Shown here piece after piece: positions 1-12,624 of a stretch of 64,000 nucleotides of DNA. Location of the stretch: assembly GCA_013373625.1 (NCBI GenBank), contig JABXHM010000026.1, positions 23,345 to 87,344 on the forward strand, in the 5' to 3' direction. Origin of the DNA: Alteromonadaceae bacterium (lineage in GTDB: Bacteria > Pseudomonadota > Gammaproteobacteria > Enterobacterales > Alteromonadaceae). Made by a program: the position numbers and the translations under genes. Within the stretch, counting starts at the first letter, position 1, and each line of letters opens with the position of its first letter. The notes beneath the pieces are model-generated. The model was given only the letters and a program-made list of their open reading frames with translations, ran no database searches and had not been told where the DNA came from.

Positions 1-599
1 AACGGTCCGGCTGCATCGGTCAGGGGTTGATGAGACGTAGTCATAATGGCACCACCGTTGCTCACATGGATTTTCATGTGTTGTTCCAGAATGTTTATAC
101 CGCCCACGTCTAATGCAGTGAAGGGCTCATCAAGAATCCAATATGTCGCTTGTTTCAGCCACAGTCGCGCCAGCGCCACTCGGCGCTGCTGACCGGCCGA
201 AAGCATTCGCACGGGTACATCCTCTAAGCCCACTAACCCAAGTTTGGCTAAGATAGCGAAGCTTCTATCAACCTCAAATACACTATTGTGTTGCGCGCAC
301 CAGAATTTAAGATTTTCCAACGCCGTCAGCGCGCCGTTTACACCTGCTTTGTGGCCAATATAAATTAATTGCTGATAAAACCGCTCCCGCGCGTCATGAA
401 AGGGCTCATCATCAATATATATTGTGCCGGACTGAGCAGATGACAAGCCGGTTAAAATACGCAACAAACTGGTTTTCCCAGCACCGTTAGGACCACGCAA
501 ATGCAACAGCGTGCCAGGCGCCAGCAAAAAGGACAGTTTGCTGAAAAGTACCCTGTCACGCTTAATACAAGTCAGATTGTCGGCTTTGAGTCCCGCCAA
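1..599 (-). CDS. ccmA: Heme exporter ATP-binding subunit CcmA (partial, C-terminus cut by window edge)
   Basis: This is the ATPase of the CcmAB(CD) system, which releases holo-CcmE during c-type cytochrome maturation at the inner membrane. About 199 codons are present, close to the full family length of roughly 205-215, and the reading frame runs off the left edge. Visible motifs are a Walker A of the form GPNGAGKT (about residues 33-40), an ABC signature LSAGQQRR and a Walker B ending in LDEPF. No ATG fits; I chose TTG at 599, which follows an in-frame stop and a purine-rich ACGGGA. The gene diverges from the FliK-like gene on the plus strand. The family assignment is strong; the start codon is less certain. 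Confidence 0.88.
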   Translation of the reverse strand, partial: MAGLKADNLTCIKRDRVLFSKLSFLLAPGTLLHLRGPNGAGKTSLLRILTGLSSAQSGTIYIDDEPFHDARERFYQQLIYIGHKAGVNGALTALENLKFWCAQHNSVFEVDRSFAILAKLGLVGLEDVPVRMLSAGQQRRVALARLWLKQATYWILDEPFTALDVGGINILEQHMKIHVSNGGAIMTTSHQPLTDAAGP

Positions 600-761
600 A
601 AGAAATCCCGTTAAAATGAGCTAATTAACAATGACTAAATAAAACCGCCGCATTCTACCACAACTGAACCCCGGCGCATCTTACCCGTTAGACTGATTGG
701 CATATTTCTGATCTAATTCAAATGTTGAGCAAATACACTTTATACTTAACTCTTAGATTCC

Positions 762-3185
762 GTGGCCGATAACAATAGCATGCAGCCTTCAAATTCCACT
801 CAGCAGCCAGCCGGCAGTTCATCCAGCCATCGCCCCGGAGAAACGCCGGTAGCTGCGCCAAAGCAAATCGACATCAATAACACAGGCATTGTACTGCGAC
901 CAGTAACTGCCGCCAGCGGGAATTCGCAAGCTACCCGTCAAACGTCAGTATTGCAAACCCCGCAAAAACAAGCGATACAAGTCACGCCAGCCGTAAGTTC
1001 TTCTTCTGCTGACAGTCTGGTACTGATGAAATTACCGACCTCCACACCGGTACAATTAAGCCCGCAAACAACGGTAGAATTAACCCAACTATTGTCTCAG
1101 CCTGCAGTAGAAAAAACATTAGCAGCGCTTATAAAACTCAGTCCGGAAGCACTCAGTCAACCATTGAGTAAAGCGCAAATACAATCATTGGTAACAGTCT
1201 TAGTGCAGGCACATCGTACGCCACTGTCAATGCCGGTAGAGATTGTGAGTCTCAACAACAATACCCTGCATCTGCAAATTGGAGGCCAGGACGGTGGTAA
1301 AAAAAACTTGGTAGAGATTCCGATTGCGCAGTTATCGCAAGTGTTAGCAAATACCTCTGGGGCGGCAACAAAATCAAGTGCCGCCGCTTTACTGGCAAAT
1401 CTGACCCTACCGGCAAAAGCGACGCTCACATTAACGCCGCCGGCACTGACACCCGCACGAACTGCATGGCAGGCGTCTATAACATTGCGGTCAACAGCCG
1501 GTATTGCAGGCGGCGCTGCAGCCGAACCGGGAAACATAACCTTTAAAGCGCCTCTGCAAGCAACGGCACAACCCCTTCAGGCACTGTTTAAAGTAGCCCT
1601 GACTCAAGGAGTTTCGCCAAACCTTACATCTGTGACGCAGTGGGCTGAAAATAGTTTACCAGCAAGATCTGTACAGCAGTTGCAGAGCTTAAGCCAGTTA
1701 ACACCGGTATCTGTGGGCCTCAAAGGTGATTCATTGATGATTAGCGGCAGTCGCGCTCAAATTATGGCTGTCGACGCTGCACCAACAAAATCGCTGCTTA
1801 ATGCTTTACCCACTCTGAACCAGCACACCATTAAACAGCTTAATTCGCAGGCGTTATCCAGCGCCAAACTTCCCCCTACTGAGCTCAGTTTCATGCAAGG
1901 CAACCCTGCCAGTTCACACATGAATACTTCTGATAAGGGATCAACAAGCGACAACGTTACATTGCAACGCGACACCTCATCACATTCATCGGGGAAAACG
2001 TCCGCGGAACAAATGACCTTAAAACGCGAAGCCAGTTTAGCGCAGCTCAAAGTTGCGGCGCTATCATCTGAAGCAAAATCAGCCATAGAGACTTTTATTC
2101 GCACAGCGAACCGCCTTAACGTAGTCAATACCAACTCACAACCAGCGAGTGTCGCCAATATAGTCGATGCGCTGCAGAAAATGACAAAGTTTGCCAATGT
2201 CACCGAAGGTACATCGCAACAGCAAACCAGTGTCGCACAAAATAAAGGCGCTACAGCCTCTGCTATCTCCAGCACGGCTCCGGTTGCCACAGGAACAAAC
2301 GGCACAGCGGCAAAAGCACTGAGCGCCATTATTGCGCAATTGCAATTGGATATTCACAGTATTTCAGCGGCCAGTGCTGAACATGGTTTAACCTCAAACA
2401 ACACCGGCGAGACGGGTACTAACCCTAAAGTCTCTATTGCCAATGCTCAGCAAGTCAGTGCTGCCATTAAACAATTAATGATTTCGCCAGCCTGGCTGCA
2501 GTCCCCCGGCTCATTGCTTAACCCGCCGGCGGGCCAGTCATTCATTAACGGTTTGCTACAGGTCTTGCAAGTGTCTTTACTGGGACGTCATTACAAGCAG
2601 CATACGGATTTAGAGCAGGCCATCAATCGGTCAAAAAGTGCTGCAGGCTCAACCAGCGTTTCGGGTTTGCTCAGCAGTCTTAATGGCCGTCAGGTCAGAG
2701 AATTTGCTCAGCTGGACAGCCAGCAAAACCTGCTTAAGCAACTCAAAGGGTTACTTGCCGGTCATCAAAGTGCGAAACTGGCAAACTTAGATCAGGCATT
2801 ACAAGGTCAGGATTCATTCTATTATGTTCTACCTGCGCTGCATCACAACCAACAAGCTTCTGAAATACTAATCCGTCGCGATAAAGACAGTAAAGACAAT
2901 AATGAAAAAGAAGCCGAAGGCAGTAGCTGGAACCTTACCATGAAGCTAAGTATTGGTGAGCACGGAGAATTGCTCACTAAAGTAAAAATAAAATCGGAGC
3001 AAATTTTTCTGGATATTTATACATCAAATCAGGATTTGCTTGAAAAGGTTGGTCTGACTTTACCATTTCTGCTTAAACGCTTTGCGCTGCTGGGGCTTGA
3101 CGTGCAGGAACACAAAGTTCAACTCGGTAAGATACCAGATTCCCTTGCAACCAAACCCTTTCAACTGTTGGAAACCCAGGCATGA
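762..3185 (+). CDS. FliK-like protein with C-terminal Flg_hook-type domain
   Basis: This 807-residue protein is rich in Ala, Gln, Ser and Thr for its first 600 residues, with no signal peptide or membrane segment. The last 120 residues or so look like the C-terminal Flg_hook domain of FliK hook-length control proteins: a WNLTMKLSIGEHGELLTKVKI strand region followed by the segment around LPFLLKRFALLGLDV. FliK measures the hook and switches FlhB specificity in flagellar export. No flagellar genes lie nearby, so this is probably not the main fliK. The stop overlaps the next gene, an FlhB C-terminal homologue, by four bases, which supports a FliK/FlhB-type partnership. GTG at 762 is the assumed start, with a weak ribosome site; ATG at 780 is the alternative. 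Confidence 0.72.
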   Translation: MADNNSMQPSNSTQQPAGSSSSHRPGETPVAAPKQIDINNTGIVLRPVTAASGNSQATRQTSVLQTPQKQAIQVTPAVSSSSADSLVLMKLPTSTPVQLSPQTTVELTQLLSQPAVEKTLAALIKLSPEALSQPLSKAQIQSLVTVLVQAHRTPLSMPVEIVSLNNNTLHLQIGGQDGGKKNLVEIPIAQLSQVLANTSGAATKSSAAALLANLTLPAKATLTLTPPALTPARTAWQASITLRSTAGIAGGAAAEPGNITFKAPLQATAQPLQALFKVALTQGVSPNLTSVTQWAENSLPARSVQQLQSLSQLTPVSVGLKGDSLMISGSRAQIMAVDAAPTKSLLNALPTLNQHTIKQLNSQALSSAKLPPTELSFMQGNPASSHMNTSDKGSTSDNVTLQRDTSSHSSGKTSAEQMTLKREASLAQLKVAALSSEAKSAIETFIRTANRLNVVNTNSQPASVANIVDALQKMTKFANVTEGTSQQQTSVAQNKGATASAISSTAPVATGTNGTAAKALSAIIAQLQLDIHSISAASAEHGLTSNNTGETGTNPKVSIANAQQVSAAIKQLMISPAWLQSPGSLLNPPAGQSFINGLLQVLQVSLLGRHYKQHTDLEQAINRSKSAAGSTSVSGLLSSLNGRQVREFAQLDSQQNLLKQLKGLLAGHQSAKLANLDQALQGQDSFYYVLPALHHNQQASEILIRRDKDSKDNNEKEAEGSSWNLTMKLSIGEHGELLTKVKIKSEQIFLDIYTSNQDLLEKVGLTLPFLLKRFALLGLDVQEHKVQLGKIPDSLATKPFQLLETQA

Positions 3186-3493
3186 ATAATAAAAATAAAC
3201 GCGCAGTTGGCATCAAGTACAACGAGGCCGAACCATCAGAATCGCCAACAATTGTTGCCAAAGGTTATGGCGATCTCGCCGAAGCGATTATAGCCAGTGC
3301 CAAAGAAAACGGTGTGCTGATTCATGAAGACCCTTACCTCAGTGAGTTTTTAACCACACTCGATTTAGGCCAGTCTATTCCGGAATCACTTTACTATGTT
3401 ATTGCAGAGCTACTGGCCTATTCCTATGTCCTACAAGGCAAGGTGCCACAAAGCTGGCGGGATGCCATGCCGGGTATCGATGAGAAAATATAA
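3182..3493 (+). CDS. Free-standing FlhB C-terminal domain protein (EscU/YscU/HrcU family)
   Basis: The 103-residue protein matches the cytoplasmic C-terminal domain of FlhB after its self-cleavage site. Segments ALKYDE-like (here VGIKYNEAE), PTIVAKGYGDLA, the region around GVLIHEDPYLS and LDLGQSIPESLYYVIAELLAY follow FlhB in order. The membrane part is absent, and so is the NPTH cleavage motif, which would lie just before the first homologous residues. It is translationally coupled to the FliK-like gene by an ATGA overlap. Short FlhB-like proteins of this kind are known in many bacteria (for example YlqH of Bacillus), without a settled role. A part in substrate switching is inference. Confidence 0.82.
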   Translation: MNNKNKRAVGIKYNEAEPSESPTIVAKGYGDLAEAIIASAKENGVLIHEDPYLSEFLTTLDLGQSIPESLYYVIAELLAYSYVLQGKVPQSWRDAMPGIDEKI

Positions 3494-3520
3494 TGCTTAC
3501 CTTTCTCTTTCTTCGTGCAT

Positions 3521-3547
3521 AAAAAAGCCCATCTGATTAAGATGGGC
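3521..3547 (-). terminator. Rho-independent terminator of recA
   Basis: Read on the minus strand, an 8-bp stem GCCCATCT/AGATGGGC with a 5-base loop is followed directly by six T residues. It sits 64 bases past the recA stop, in the convergent gap with the FlhB-like gene. Confidence 0.88.
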
Positions 3548-3610
3548 AAACTATAAGAAGGCTTATAGGGGGGAGTTTCCAACGGGTAGTTGAAATCGTC
3601 GCGTCAAACG

Positions 3611-4642
3611 TTACAGCACTTCTTCTGATTCAACGTCATCTGCTTTAATATTTTTGCTTAATAATAATTCTGCACGGATCTTCTGCTCAATATCTTTAGC
3701 AATATCTACGTTCTCTTTCAAAAATTTTACTACGTTAGCTTTACCCTGACCAATACGGTCGCCGTTGTAGCTGTACCAGGCACCGGCCTTATCCACCAGT
3801 TTTTGCTTAACGCCTAAGTCAATCAATTCGGCTTCTTTACAAATGCCCTGACCATACATAATCTGGAACTCGGCTTGCTTAAAGGGCGGCGCAACCTTAT
3901 TTTTAACCACTTTAACGCGGGTTTCGTTACCTACCACTTCATCGCCTTCTTTGATTGCGCCAATACGGCGAATATCTAATCGAACTGATGAATAAAACTT
4001 CAGCGCATTACCACCAGTGGTCGTTTCTGGCGAGCCAAACATAACCCCAATCTTCATCCGGATTTGGTTAATGAACACACAAAGCGTGTTAGAGCGCTTG
4101 ATGTTTGCAGTAAGCTTACGCAACGCCTGTGACATTAGTCGTGCTTGCAAACCAACATGCGAGTCACCCATGTCACCCTCAATTTCAGCTTTTGGTGTCA
4201 ATGCCGCAACAGAGTCAACAATTACCACATCAACAGCACCGGAACGAACCAGCATGTCGCAAATTTCCAACGCCTGTTCGCCTGTATCAGGTTGTGAAAC
4301 CAACAAGTCATCAATATTTACGCCCAGCTTTTCTGCATAAATCGGGTCAAGCGCATGCTCGGCATCAACGAAAGCACAGGTTTTCCCTACTTTTTGCGCC
4401 TCGGCAATAACCTGTAATGTGAGCGTGGTTTTACCCGACGACTCCGGACCATAGATTTCCACTACACGCCCGCATGGCAATCCACCTATACCCAGCGCAA
4501 TATCAATCGTCAATGAGCCGGTAGATATTGACTCAATATCCATGGCTTTGTTGTCGCCCAAACGCATAATAGCGCCTTTACCAAATTGCTTTTCAATTTG
4601 ACCGACTGCTGCTGTTAATGCTTTAGATTTATTGTCGTCCAC
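3611..4642 (-). CDS. recA: Recombinase RecA
   Basis: RecA forms the nucleoprotein filament for homologous recombination and activates LexA cleavage in the SOS response. The 343-residue length is typical (E. coli 353). Walker A GPESSGKT lies at residues 65-72, and the C-terminus ends in the usual acidic tail ([10 protein letters not shown]). The promoter carries a LexA box and a terminator follows the stop. The gene lies downstream of pncC on the same strand, the common gammaproteobacterial order, but recX does not follow it: the next gene is convergent and only 117 bases away. Confidence 0.98.
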   Translation of the reverse strand: MDDNKSKALTAAVGQIEKQFGKGAIMRLGDNKAMDIESISTGSLTIDIALGIGGLPCGRVVEIYGPESSGKTTLTLQVIAEAQKVGKTCAFVDAEHALDPIYAEKLGVNIDDLLVSQPDTGEQALEICDMLVRSGAVDVVIVDSVAALTPKAEIEGDMGDSHVGLQARLMSQALRKLTANIKRSNTLCVFINQIRMKIGVMFGSPETTTGGNALKFYSSVRLDIRRIGAIKEGDEVVGNETRVKVVKNKVAPPFKQAEFQIMYGQGICKEAELIDLGVKQKLVDKAGAWYSYNGDRIGQGKANVVKFLKENVDIAKDIEQKIRAELLLSKNIKADDVESEEVL

Positions 4643-4741
4643 CGATGTGTCCTCGTTATTTATTTCTGTATACGTAACTGTTAAAAGGGGGGTGGTAGAT
4701 ACACTGTAAACTCTACCTGTGTTACGCTAATTAATGACTGT

Positions 4742-4770
4742 ATAGTATACTGTATGGTTATACAGTGCAA
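4742..4770 (-). promoter_or_regulatory. recA sigma70 promoter with embedded LexA (SOS) box
   Basis: On the minus strand, a -35 TTGCAC (4770-4765) and a -10 TACTAT (4747-4742) are separated by exactly 17 bases. Within the spacer and touching the -35 lies CTGT-N8-ACAG (4765-4750), the LexA consensus. Bound LexA would cover both promoter elements, so recA is expected to be SOS-induced. Confidence 0.9.
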
Positions 4771-4808
4771 TATGCTTTTTATCTTTTCTCTATTTCAACA
4801 CACTTAAT

Positions 4809-5336
4809 TTAAACTGCAACGAGTCTGTGGTGCAGGGTTGATACGGCAAACGCTATCGATTGGTTTCGTACTGCCGACCGGTCTCCGCTAAAGTGTTTCA
4901 CAACCGCCTCAGTATTGCCGTTAATGGTAAAGCCAAACCATACGGTTCCAACGGGTTTCGCGTCTGAGCCACCGCCCGGTCCGGCGACACCGCTGACAGC
5001 AACCGCGCACTCCGCACCAGCTTTTATTGCTGCCCCGTTGGCCATTTCAGTGACAACCTGCGCTGATACTGCACCATATTGTGCAAGCGATTCAGCGCTT
5101 ACATCAACCAAATGCTGTTTTGCCTGATTGGCATAGGTCACCCAACTTTGTCTGAACCAGTCAGAGCTACCGGCTACCGAAGTCAGCGCGAAGGCAATGC
5201 CGCCTCCGGTACACGACTCAGCGGTAGTTAAGGTCCACTGTTGAGCACGGAGTGCCTCACCCACGGCCAGAATCTGTGCAGATAATACATTTAAATCAAG
5301 TTGTGAGTGTGAAACAGTTGAAATTGGCTGACTCAT
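4809..5336 (-). CDS. pncC: Nicotinamide-nucleotide amidohydrolase PncC (CinA C-terminal domain)
   Basis: PncC deamidates NMN to nicotinic acid mononucleotide in pyridine nucleotide salvage. The 175-residue protein is a stand-alone CinA C-terminal domain. Family signatures are TTAESCTGGGIA near residues 38-49, the region SVAGSSDWF, and AVSGVAGPGGGSDAKPVGTVW in the second half. It precedes recA on the same strand with a gap containing the recA promoter, and diverges from mutS. Annotations as a competence-damage inducible protein refer to the same family. Confidence 0.93.
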   Translation of the reverse strand: MSQPISTVSHSQLDLNVLSAQILAVGEALRAQQWTLTTAESCTGGGIAFALTSVAGSSDWFRQSWVTYANQAKQHLVDVSAESLAQYGAVSAQVVTEMANGAAIKAGAECAVAVSGVAGPGGGSDAKPVGTVWFGFTINGNTEAVVKHFSGDRSAVRNQSIAFAVSTLHHRLVAV

Positions 5337-5419
5337 AGCAATAATACATTCAATATAGAAGAACGGTATTATGCCGTGGTCTGATCAATAATCGCAAGCA
5401 ACCGCAAGCCGAGGCATTC

Positions 5420-7978
5420 TTGGAATCACACACTCCCATGATGCGCCAATATCTGAATATAAAGGCGCAGCACCCCAACATTTTATTGTTTTACCGTATG
5501 GGCGACTTTTATGAGTTGTTTTATGACGATGCAAAACGCGCGGCCGACTTACTGGATATTTCACTAACCGCACGTGGCAAATCCGGCGGCGACCCTATTC
5601 CAATGGCGGGTGTCCCCTATCACGCGGTAGACAGTTATCTGGCTCGCCTGGTGAAAATGGGCGAGTCAGTGGCAATTTGCGAACAGGTAGGCGATCCTAC
5701 CACCAGTAAGGGGCCAGTAGATCGCCAGGTACAGCGAATTGTAACCCCGGGAACGGTCACCGACGAAGCCTTACTTGATGAGCGTCAGGACAATGTTCTG
5801 GCAGCCGTAGTAGGACATAAAGAACAGTTTGGTTTAGCCTGGCTTGATATCACCAGCGGTCGCTTTTTAGTCAGCGAGTTTCACGGCGCCGACATGCTTA
5901 GCGCCGAGCTACAACGCCTTCGACCAGCAGAGCTGCTGTACCCAGAAGGCTTCGATTGGCTGGCAAAAATTGACCATATCAAAGGAATACGGCGACGCCC
6001 AGAATGGGAGTTTGATCAGCAAACCGCAGAGCAACAACTTAACGATCAGTTTGGTACCCGCGAATTAAGTGGCTTTGGCTTAGCTAACACCACTTTGGGT
6101 ATTGGTGCTGCCGGCTGCATTTTGCAATATGTGAAAGACACCCAGCGCACAGCGCTACCGCATATCAGAGCCATTAGTCTGGAACAACAGTCGACTAAAG
6201 TGCAGCTCGATGCTGCCACCCGCCGCAACCTTGAACTCACACATAACTTATCAGGCGGTACTGAACATACCTTGTTTGCGGTACTTGATAACACTGCTAC
6301 GGCAATGGGCAGTCGCTTGTTACAGCGGTTTATTCACGCCCCAATCACCGACCGAAACGAGTTGTCTAACCGCCAGACCGCTATCGGCGAATTGCTTCAG
6401 GGCGACTACCCGGCATTAACCGCGCAGCTTAAATACATTGGTGATATCGAGCGTATCATGGCTCGTCTGGCACTGCGTTCTGCGCGGCCACGGGACTTCG
6501 CACGCCTGCGCAATGCATTAAACAGCCTGCCGGCATTGCAAAGCGGTTTACAGACCTTCACGTCACCACTGCTTGCTCAGCTACGTTCTACAATCAGTGA
6601 ATTTCCTGAATTGGCAGCACTGTTAGATACGGCAATCATTGATAACCCACCCGTCGTTATTCGCGATGGCGGTGTTATAGCCCCGAGGTATAATAGTGAA
6701 CTTGATGAGCTGCGCGACCTCTCCGACGGTGCTAGTGAGTATTTGCGTCAATTAGAGCAACGCGAGCGAGAGCAAACCGGTATTGCAACGCTTAAAGTTG
6801 GCTACAACAAAGTTCACGGGTTCTTTATTGAAGTATCCCGCGCCAATAGTGGCCTGGTCCCGGCTAGTTACATTCGCCGCCAAACGTTAAAAAATACCGA
6901 ACGATACATTACCCCTGAACTTAAAGAGCATGAAGACAAAGTGCTCACCAGTCAAAGCCGTGCGCTGGCACTGGAAAAGCGTTTGTACGAAGAGCTGTTT
7001 GATTTAGTAAGTCCCCATTTGGACGCGTTGATTGCCTCGGCAGCATCGCTGGCAAAACTCGACGTTATGGTTACCCTGGCTGAACGAGCGGAGACATTGG
7101 AATATCATCAGCCCACTCTGGTGGATGTGCCCGGCGTAAACTATCAGCAAGGCAGACACCCGGTCGTTGAGCACGTCATGAATGAACCCTTCATTCCTAA
7201 TCCGCTGACCATGACTCAGACGCAGCGCACAATGATTATTACCGGCCCGAATATGGGCGGTAAATCCACTTTTATGCGCCAAACTGCACTCATCGTATTA
7301 CTTGCTTACATCGGCAGTTATGTGCCGGCACAGCATGCCGAAATAGGCCCTATCGATAAAATATTTACCCGCATAGGCGCTTCAGATGATTTAGCCTCCG
7401 GCCGCTCCACCTTTATGGTGGAAATGACCGAAACAGCCAACATACTGCACAACGCGACGCCGCACTCGTTAGTGTTGATGGATGAAATCGGTCGTGGTAC
7501 CAGCACTTATGACGGTTTATCGCTGGCCTGGGCGTGTGCCGAATATCTGGCGAATCAACTGCAGGCGTTTACCTTGTTTGCTACCCACTACTTTGAGCTG
7601 ACGGAACTGGCTGAATCGCTGAAGGGAGCCCAAAACCTTCACCTTGGTGCAGTAGAACACGGCGATACCATTCGCTTTATGCATAATGTAGAAACGGGGG
7701 CTGCAAGCAAGAGTTACGGCCTGCAGGTGGCCCAGCTTGCTGGCGTACCCAAGGCAGTCATTACTGCGGCCAAGCAGTGTTTACATAACCTTGAGAACCA
7801 AGCGAACGCGGAAAACCAGGTTACAGCCGGGCGCGCAGCCAAGAGTCATCCCGCGCAGGAAGCCCTGTTTTCTTCTGCTCCTGGTGCACTGGAACAAGCG
7901 ATCACCGATGTTGATCCCGACGATCTGAGCCCAAAACAAGCACTGGCGCTCATTTACGAGTTAAAAAAGATGCTATAA
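5420..7978 (+). CDS. mutS: DNA mismatch repair protein MutS
   Basis: MutS recognises base mismatches and small loops and recruits MutL. The 852-residue protein opens with the HTPMMRQYL segment and the [15 protein letters not shown] mismatch-binding region carrying the Phe-x-Glu motif. Walker A GPNMGGKS is at residues 609-616, followed by the ABC-type [14 protein letters not shown]alker B/signature region and ATHYFEL. I chose TTG at 5420 because a GAGG ribosome site lies 5 bases upstream, and because the residues between it and the first ATG (5438) are homologous to the E. coli N-terminus. It is divergent from pncC. Confidence 0.97.
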   Translation: MESHTPMMRQYLNIKAQHPNILLFYRMGDFYELFYDDAKRAADLLDISLTARGKSGGDPIPMAGVPYHAVDSYLARLVKMGESVAICEQVGDPTTSKGPVDRQVQRIVTPGTVTDEALLDERQDNVLAAVVGHKEQFGLAWLDITSGRFLVSEFHGADMLSAELQRLRPAELLYPEGFDWLAKIDHIKGIRRRPEWEFDQQTAEQQLNDQFGTRELSGFGLANTTLGIGAAGCILQYVKDTQRTALPHIRAISLEQQSTKVQLDAATRRNLELTHNLSGGTEHTLFAVLDNTATAMGSRLLQRFIHAPITDRNELSNRQTAIGELLQGDYPALTAQLKYIGDIERIMARLALRSARPRDFARLRNALNSLPALQSGLQTFTSPLLAQLRSTISEFPELAALLDTAIIDNPPVVIRDGGVIAPRYNSELDELRDLSDGASEYLRQLEQREREQTGIATLKVGYNKVHGFFIEVSRANSGLVPASYIRRQTLKNTERYITPELKEHEDKVLTSQSRALALEKRLYEELFDLVSPHLDALIASAASLAKLDVMVTLAERAETLEYHQPTLVDVPGVNYQQGRHPVVEHVMNEPFIPNPLTMTQTQRTMIITGPNMGGKSTFMRQTALIVLLAYIGSYVPAQHAEIGPIDKIFTRIGASDDLASGRSTFMVEMTETANILHNATPHSLVLMDEIGRGTSTYDGLSLAWACAEYLANQLQAFTLFATHYFELTELAESLKGAQNLHLGAVEHGDTIRFMHNVETGAASKSYGLQVAQLAGVPKAVITAAKQCLHNLENQANAENQVTAGRAAKSHPAQEALFSSAPGALEQAITDVDPDDLSPKQALALIYELKKML

Positions 7979-8116
7979 ACAGCGCCTCATAAAATGCATA
8001 CCGCGGCTACAAACGCTACCCCGAGACAACAAGGTGGCGTTATTCGCGGCGCCATAAACCAAAAAACGTCAGCCCCACTTGCTGAGGAAATCAGACTAAA
8101 AATATTGCCCCGAAAT

Positions 8117-8144
8117 TTGGTTTCAATTGGTAAGCGTATATAAT
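8117..8144 (+). promoter_or_regulatory. Putative sigma70 promoter for pyrG(-eno)
   Basis: TTGGTT (8117-8122) and a perfect TATAAT (8139-8144) are separated by 16 bases, about 100 bases before the pyrG start. A palindrome GTTGTTA-AA-TAACAAC follows at 8190-8205 in the leader. No start-decisive ribosome site is seen. Confidence 0.6.
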
Positions 8145-8220
8145 TGTGTGCATGGCCCTTATTGGGTATACTGTTGCGCCGTCTACTGTGTTGTTAAATA
8201 ACAACGTATTACCCATATAA

Positions 8221-11227
<3,007 letters not shown>

Positions 11228-11233
11228 CAGACT

Positions 11234-11265
11234 ATGGCGGGCAATATTGCCCGCCATTGCTTTTT
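11234..11265 (+). terminator. Rho-independent terminator of eno
   Basis: A perfect 24-base palindrome (11234-11257, arms ATGGCGGGCAAT and ATTGCCCGCCAT) begins 7 bases after the eno stop and is followed by TGC and five T residues. Confidence 0.88.
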
Positions 11266-11309
11266 ACGCCTATTAACCTATCAATAATGCCTGCCTGTAA
11301 TGCACGCTT

Positions 11310-12002
11310 ATGACGCAGCTTCCTGACGACGCGTCTCATCAATCAGACTTTTTCAACGCGGTTGAGTCTGATGCTTCGCAACGCACCCTTGCAGAGTTGT
11401 GTAACGCCTTATACGAACGCGAACTCAGTTTATTAGCGCAACAAAGCCACAATCAGGTTAGTTTACTGCGCCGTCGTATTGCCGGCCTCAGTCATCACGT
11501 TAAACGTACCGCACGCTTTTTAGCGAATGGCTCAGTACCACTGACACTGGATGAACACAATGCCAGTTGGCAAGCCAGGCAGGCAGTAAAAAGCCCGGCC
11601 CGAAATGACAAGCCGGAGGCAACCCTGAGATGGTACACCGAACACGCGAAAGTCGGACTGGTTGTGCCGGTTCGGGTACAAGAATTTGATAATGAGCATA
11701 TTGAGCTTGACTCGATTGATCGTATTCAGCCGGTAAACCAAACCCTGCATATCAACAAGCTGGGGTGGTTTGATTTTAGCGGCACACAGGTTGAGAGCCC
11801 GGCACGTTATCGCTCGGCAAATCACTTCAGACTGACGCTTCTAAAACCGTCAAAAACTATCGTTACCGCTGCATGTTGCGGACATAGCTGGAATCATAAA
11901 GGGCGCACATCTCCCCGAACACTAACACTGCGGGAGATACTTCTGGTCAGTACTCTGGACTGGCAGCGATTTACTACACCTAAGCCCCCCGAACACCGTT
12001 AG
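11310..12002 (+). CDS. Unrecognised protein, 230 residues
   Basis: I do not recognise this protein. It is soluble-looking, with no signal peptide or membrane segment. The first 85 residues are polar and helical in character, with Arg-rich segments such as LLRRRIAGLSHHVKRTARF. The second half contains a stretch GLVVPVRVQEFDNEHIELDSI, which suggests a beta-rich domain, then WFDFSG and a Cys-Cys-Gly-His. No Shine-Dalgarno sequence is clear before the ATG at 11310. It lies alone between the eno terminator and a decayed gene fragment. It could be a lineage-specific alteromonad protein. Codon use is similar to that of its neighbours, so I consider it a real gene. Confidence 0.6.
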   Translation: MTQLPDDASHQSDFFNAVESDASQRTLAELCNALYERELSLLAQQSHNQVSLLRRRIAGLSHHVKRTARFLANGSVPLTLDEHNASWQARQAVKSPARNDKPEATLRWYTEHAKVGLVVPVRVQEFDNEHIELDSIDRIQPVNQTLHINKLGWFDFSGTQVESPARYRSANHFRLTLLKPSKTIVTAACCGHSWNHKGRTSPRTLTLREILLVSTLDWQRFTTPKPPEHR

Positions 12003-12075
12003 TCCTTGAGCCGTATAATTGATCAGTGAATGATTGATCGAGCTATGAAATGATAGCGCTGTTCTTTTTAAGTGA

Positions 12076-12431
12076 CCTTGGCACCTCACCTACCGCGCGT
12101 TTGAACTGGCCGGTATGCAAGCTCGCGATAATAGCCATATATCTGTCGGCGACGCATTAACCGCAAATCTTCAAATAAAACCCTATCAGGACGAGGCAGT
12201 GATGCTACGCTGGGAAATTTTACCAGAAATCACCGACATCAAAGTCGGTGGCGCCCGGAAGCCCGCCCTGGGGTAGTCAGCAGTCTGATTACCAAAGACG
12301 ACAGCAAGGCGACATTCCCTTTAATACAGCGCGAGAAACCACTGTGTCATTTGTTTTCCTGTACTTTAAGTCGTTCTGAAAAAGTCGCGACGGTCAACAT
12401 TTCTTATCATGTTGATCAGACCTTGTCGTAA
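12076..12431 (+). pseudogene. Decayed gene remnant, possibly the C-terminal domain of a secreted carbohydrate-active enzyme
   Basis: Two reading frames give a single plausible protein tail. Frame one (12076-12276) reads to a segment VMLRWEILPEITDIKVGGAR and then a stop at 12274. The frame shifted by one base continues from about 12273 to a stop at 12429, with SLITKDDSKATF and later SEKVATVNISYHVD. Together these recall the order W-E-x-x-P-E, V-G-G, ATF, ...ATANIPF-x-V that I associate with accessory domains at the ends of marine glycoside hydrolases; that recollection was not checked. An in-frame stop at 12073 and no start codon or signal upstream indicate a fragment. The frameshift is seen directly; the family is an inference. 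Confidence 0.45.
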
Positions 12432-12624
12432 TAAACGCATCGATGCCTGATGAATGTCGGAGGAAGCCTTTGGCTGCAAGGGTAAAATAGAAAGCTAAAA
12501 TCTACGGAAGAAAGACGTTGAAATAAAAACAGACATATCATCCTTATTTGGGAATTTTTATCCTAATTTATCTTCAATGCAGTAATTTATAACTAATATT
12601 TATACTGAAAATCTTAAACAACAG
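12432..12624. other. AT-rich non-coding stretch before the leu promoter
   Basis: Together with the remnant upstream this gap exceeds 800 bases between the 230-residue ORF and leuA. The part from 12432 to 12624 becomes AT-rich and holds no gene, repeat or hairpin that I can support. It may serve as upstream promoter DNA for leu. Confidence 0.5.

Noticed and set aside
1157..2329. Two antisense reading frames of 126 and 190 residues inside the FliK-like gene
   Set aside because: They are shadows of an Ala/Ser/Thr-rich coding strand, have no ribosome site or domain, and the plus-strand frame has a recognisable C-terminal domain.
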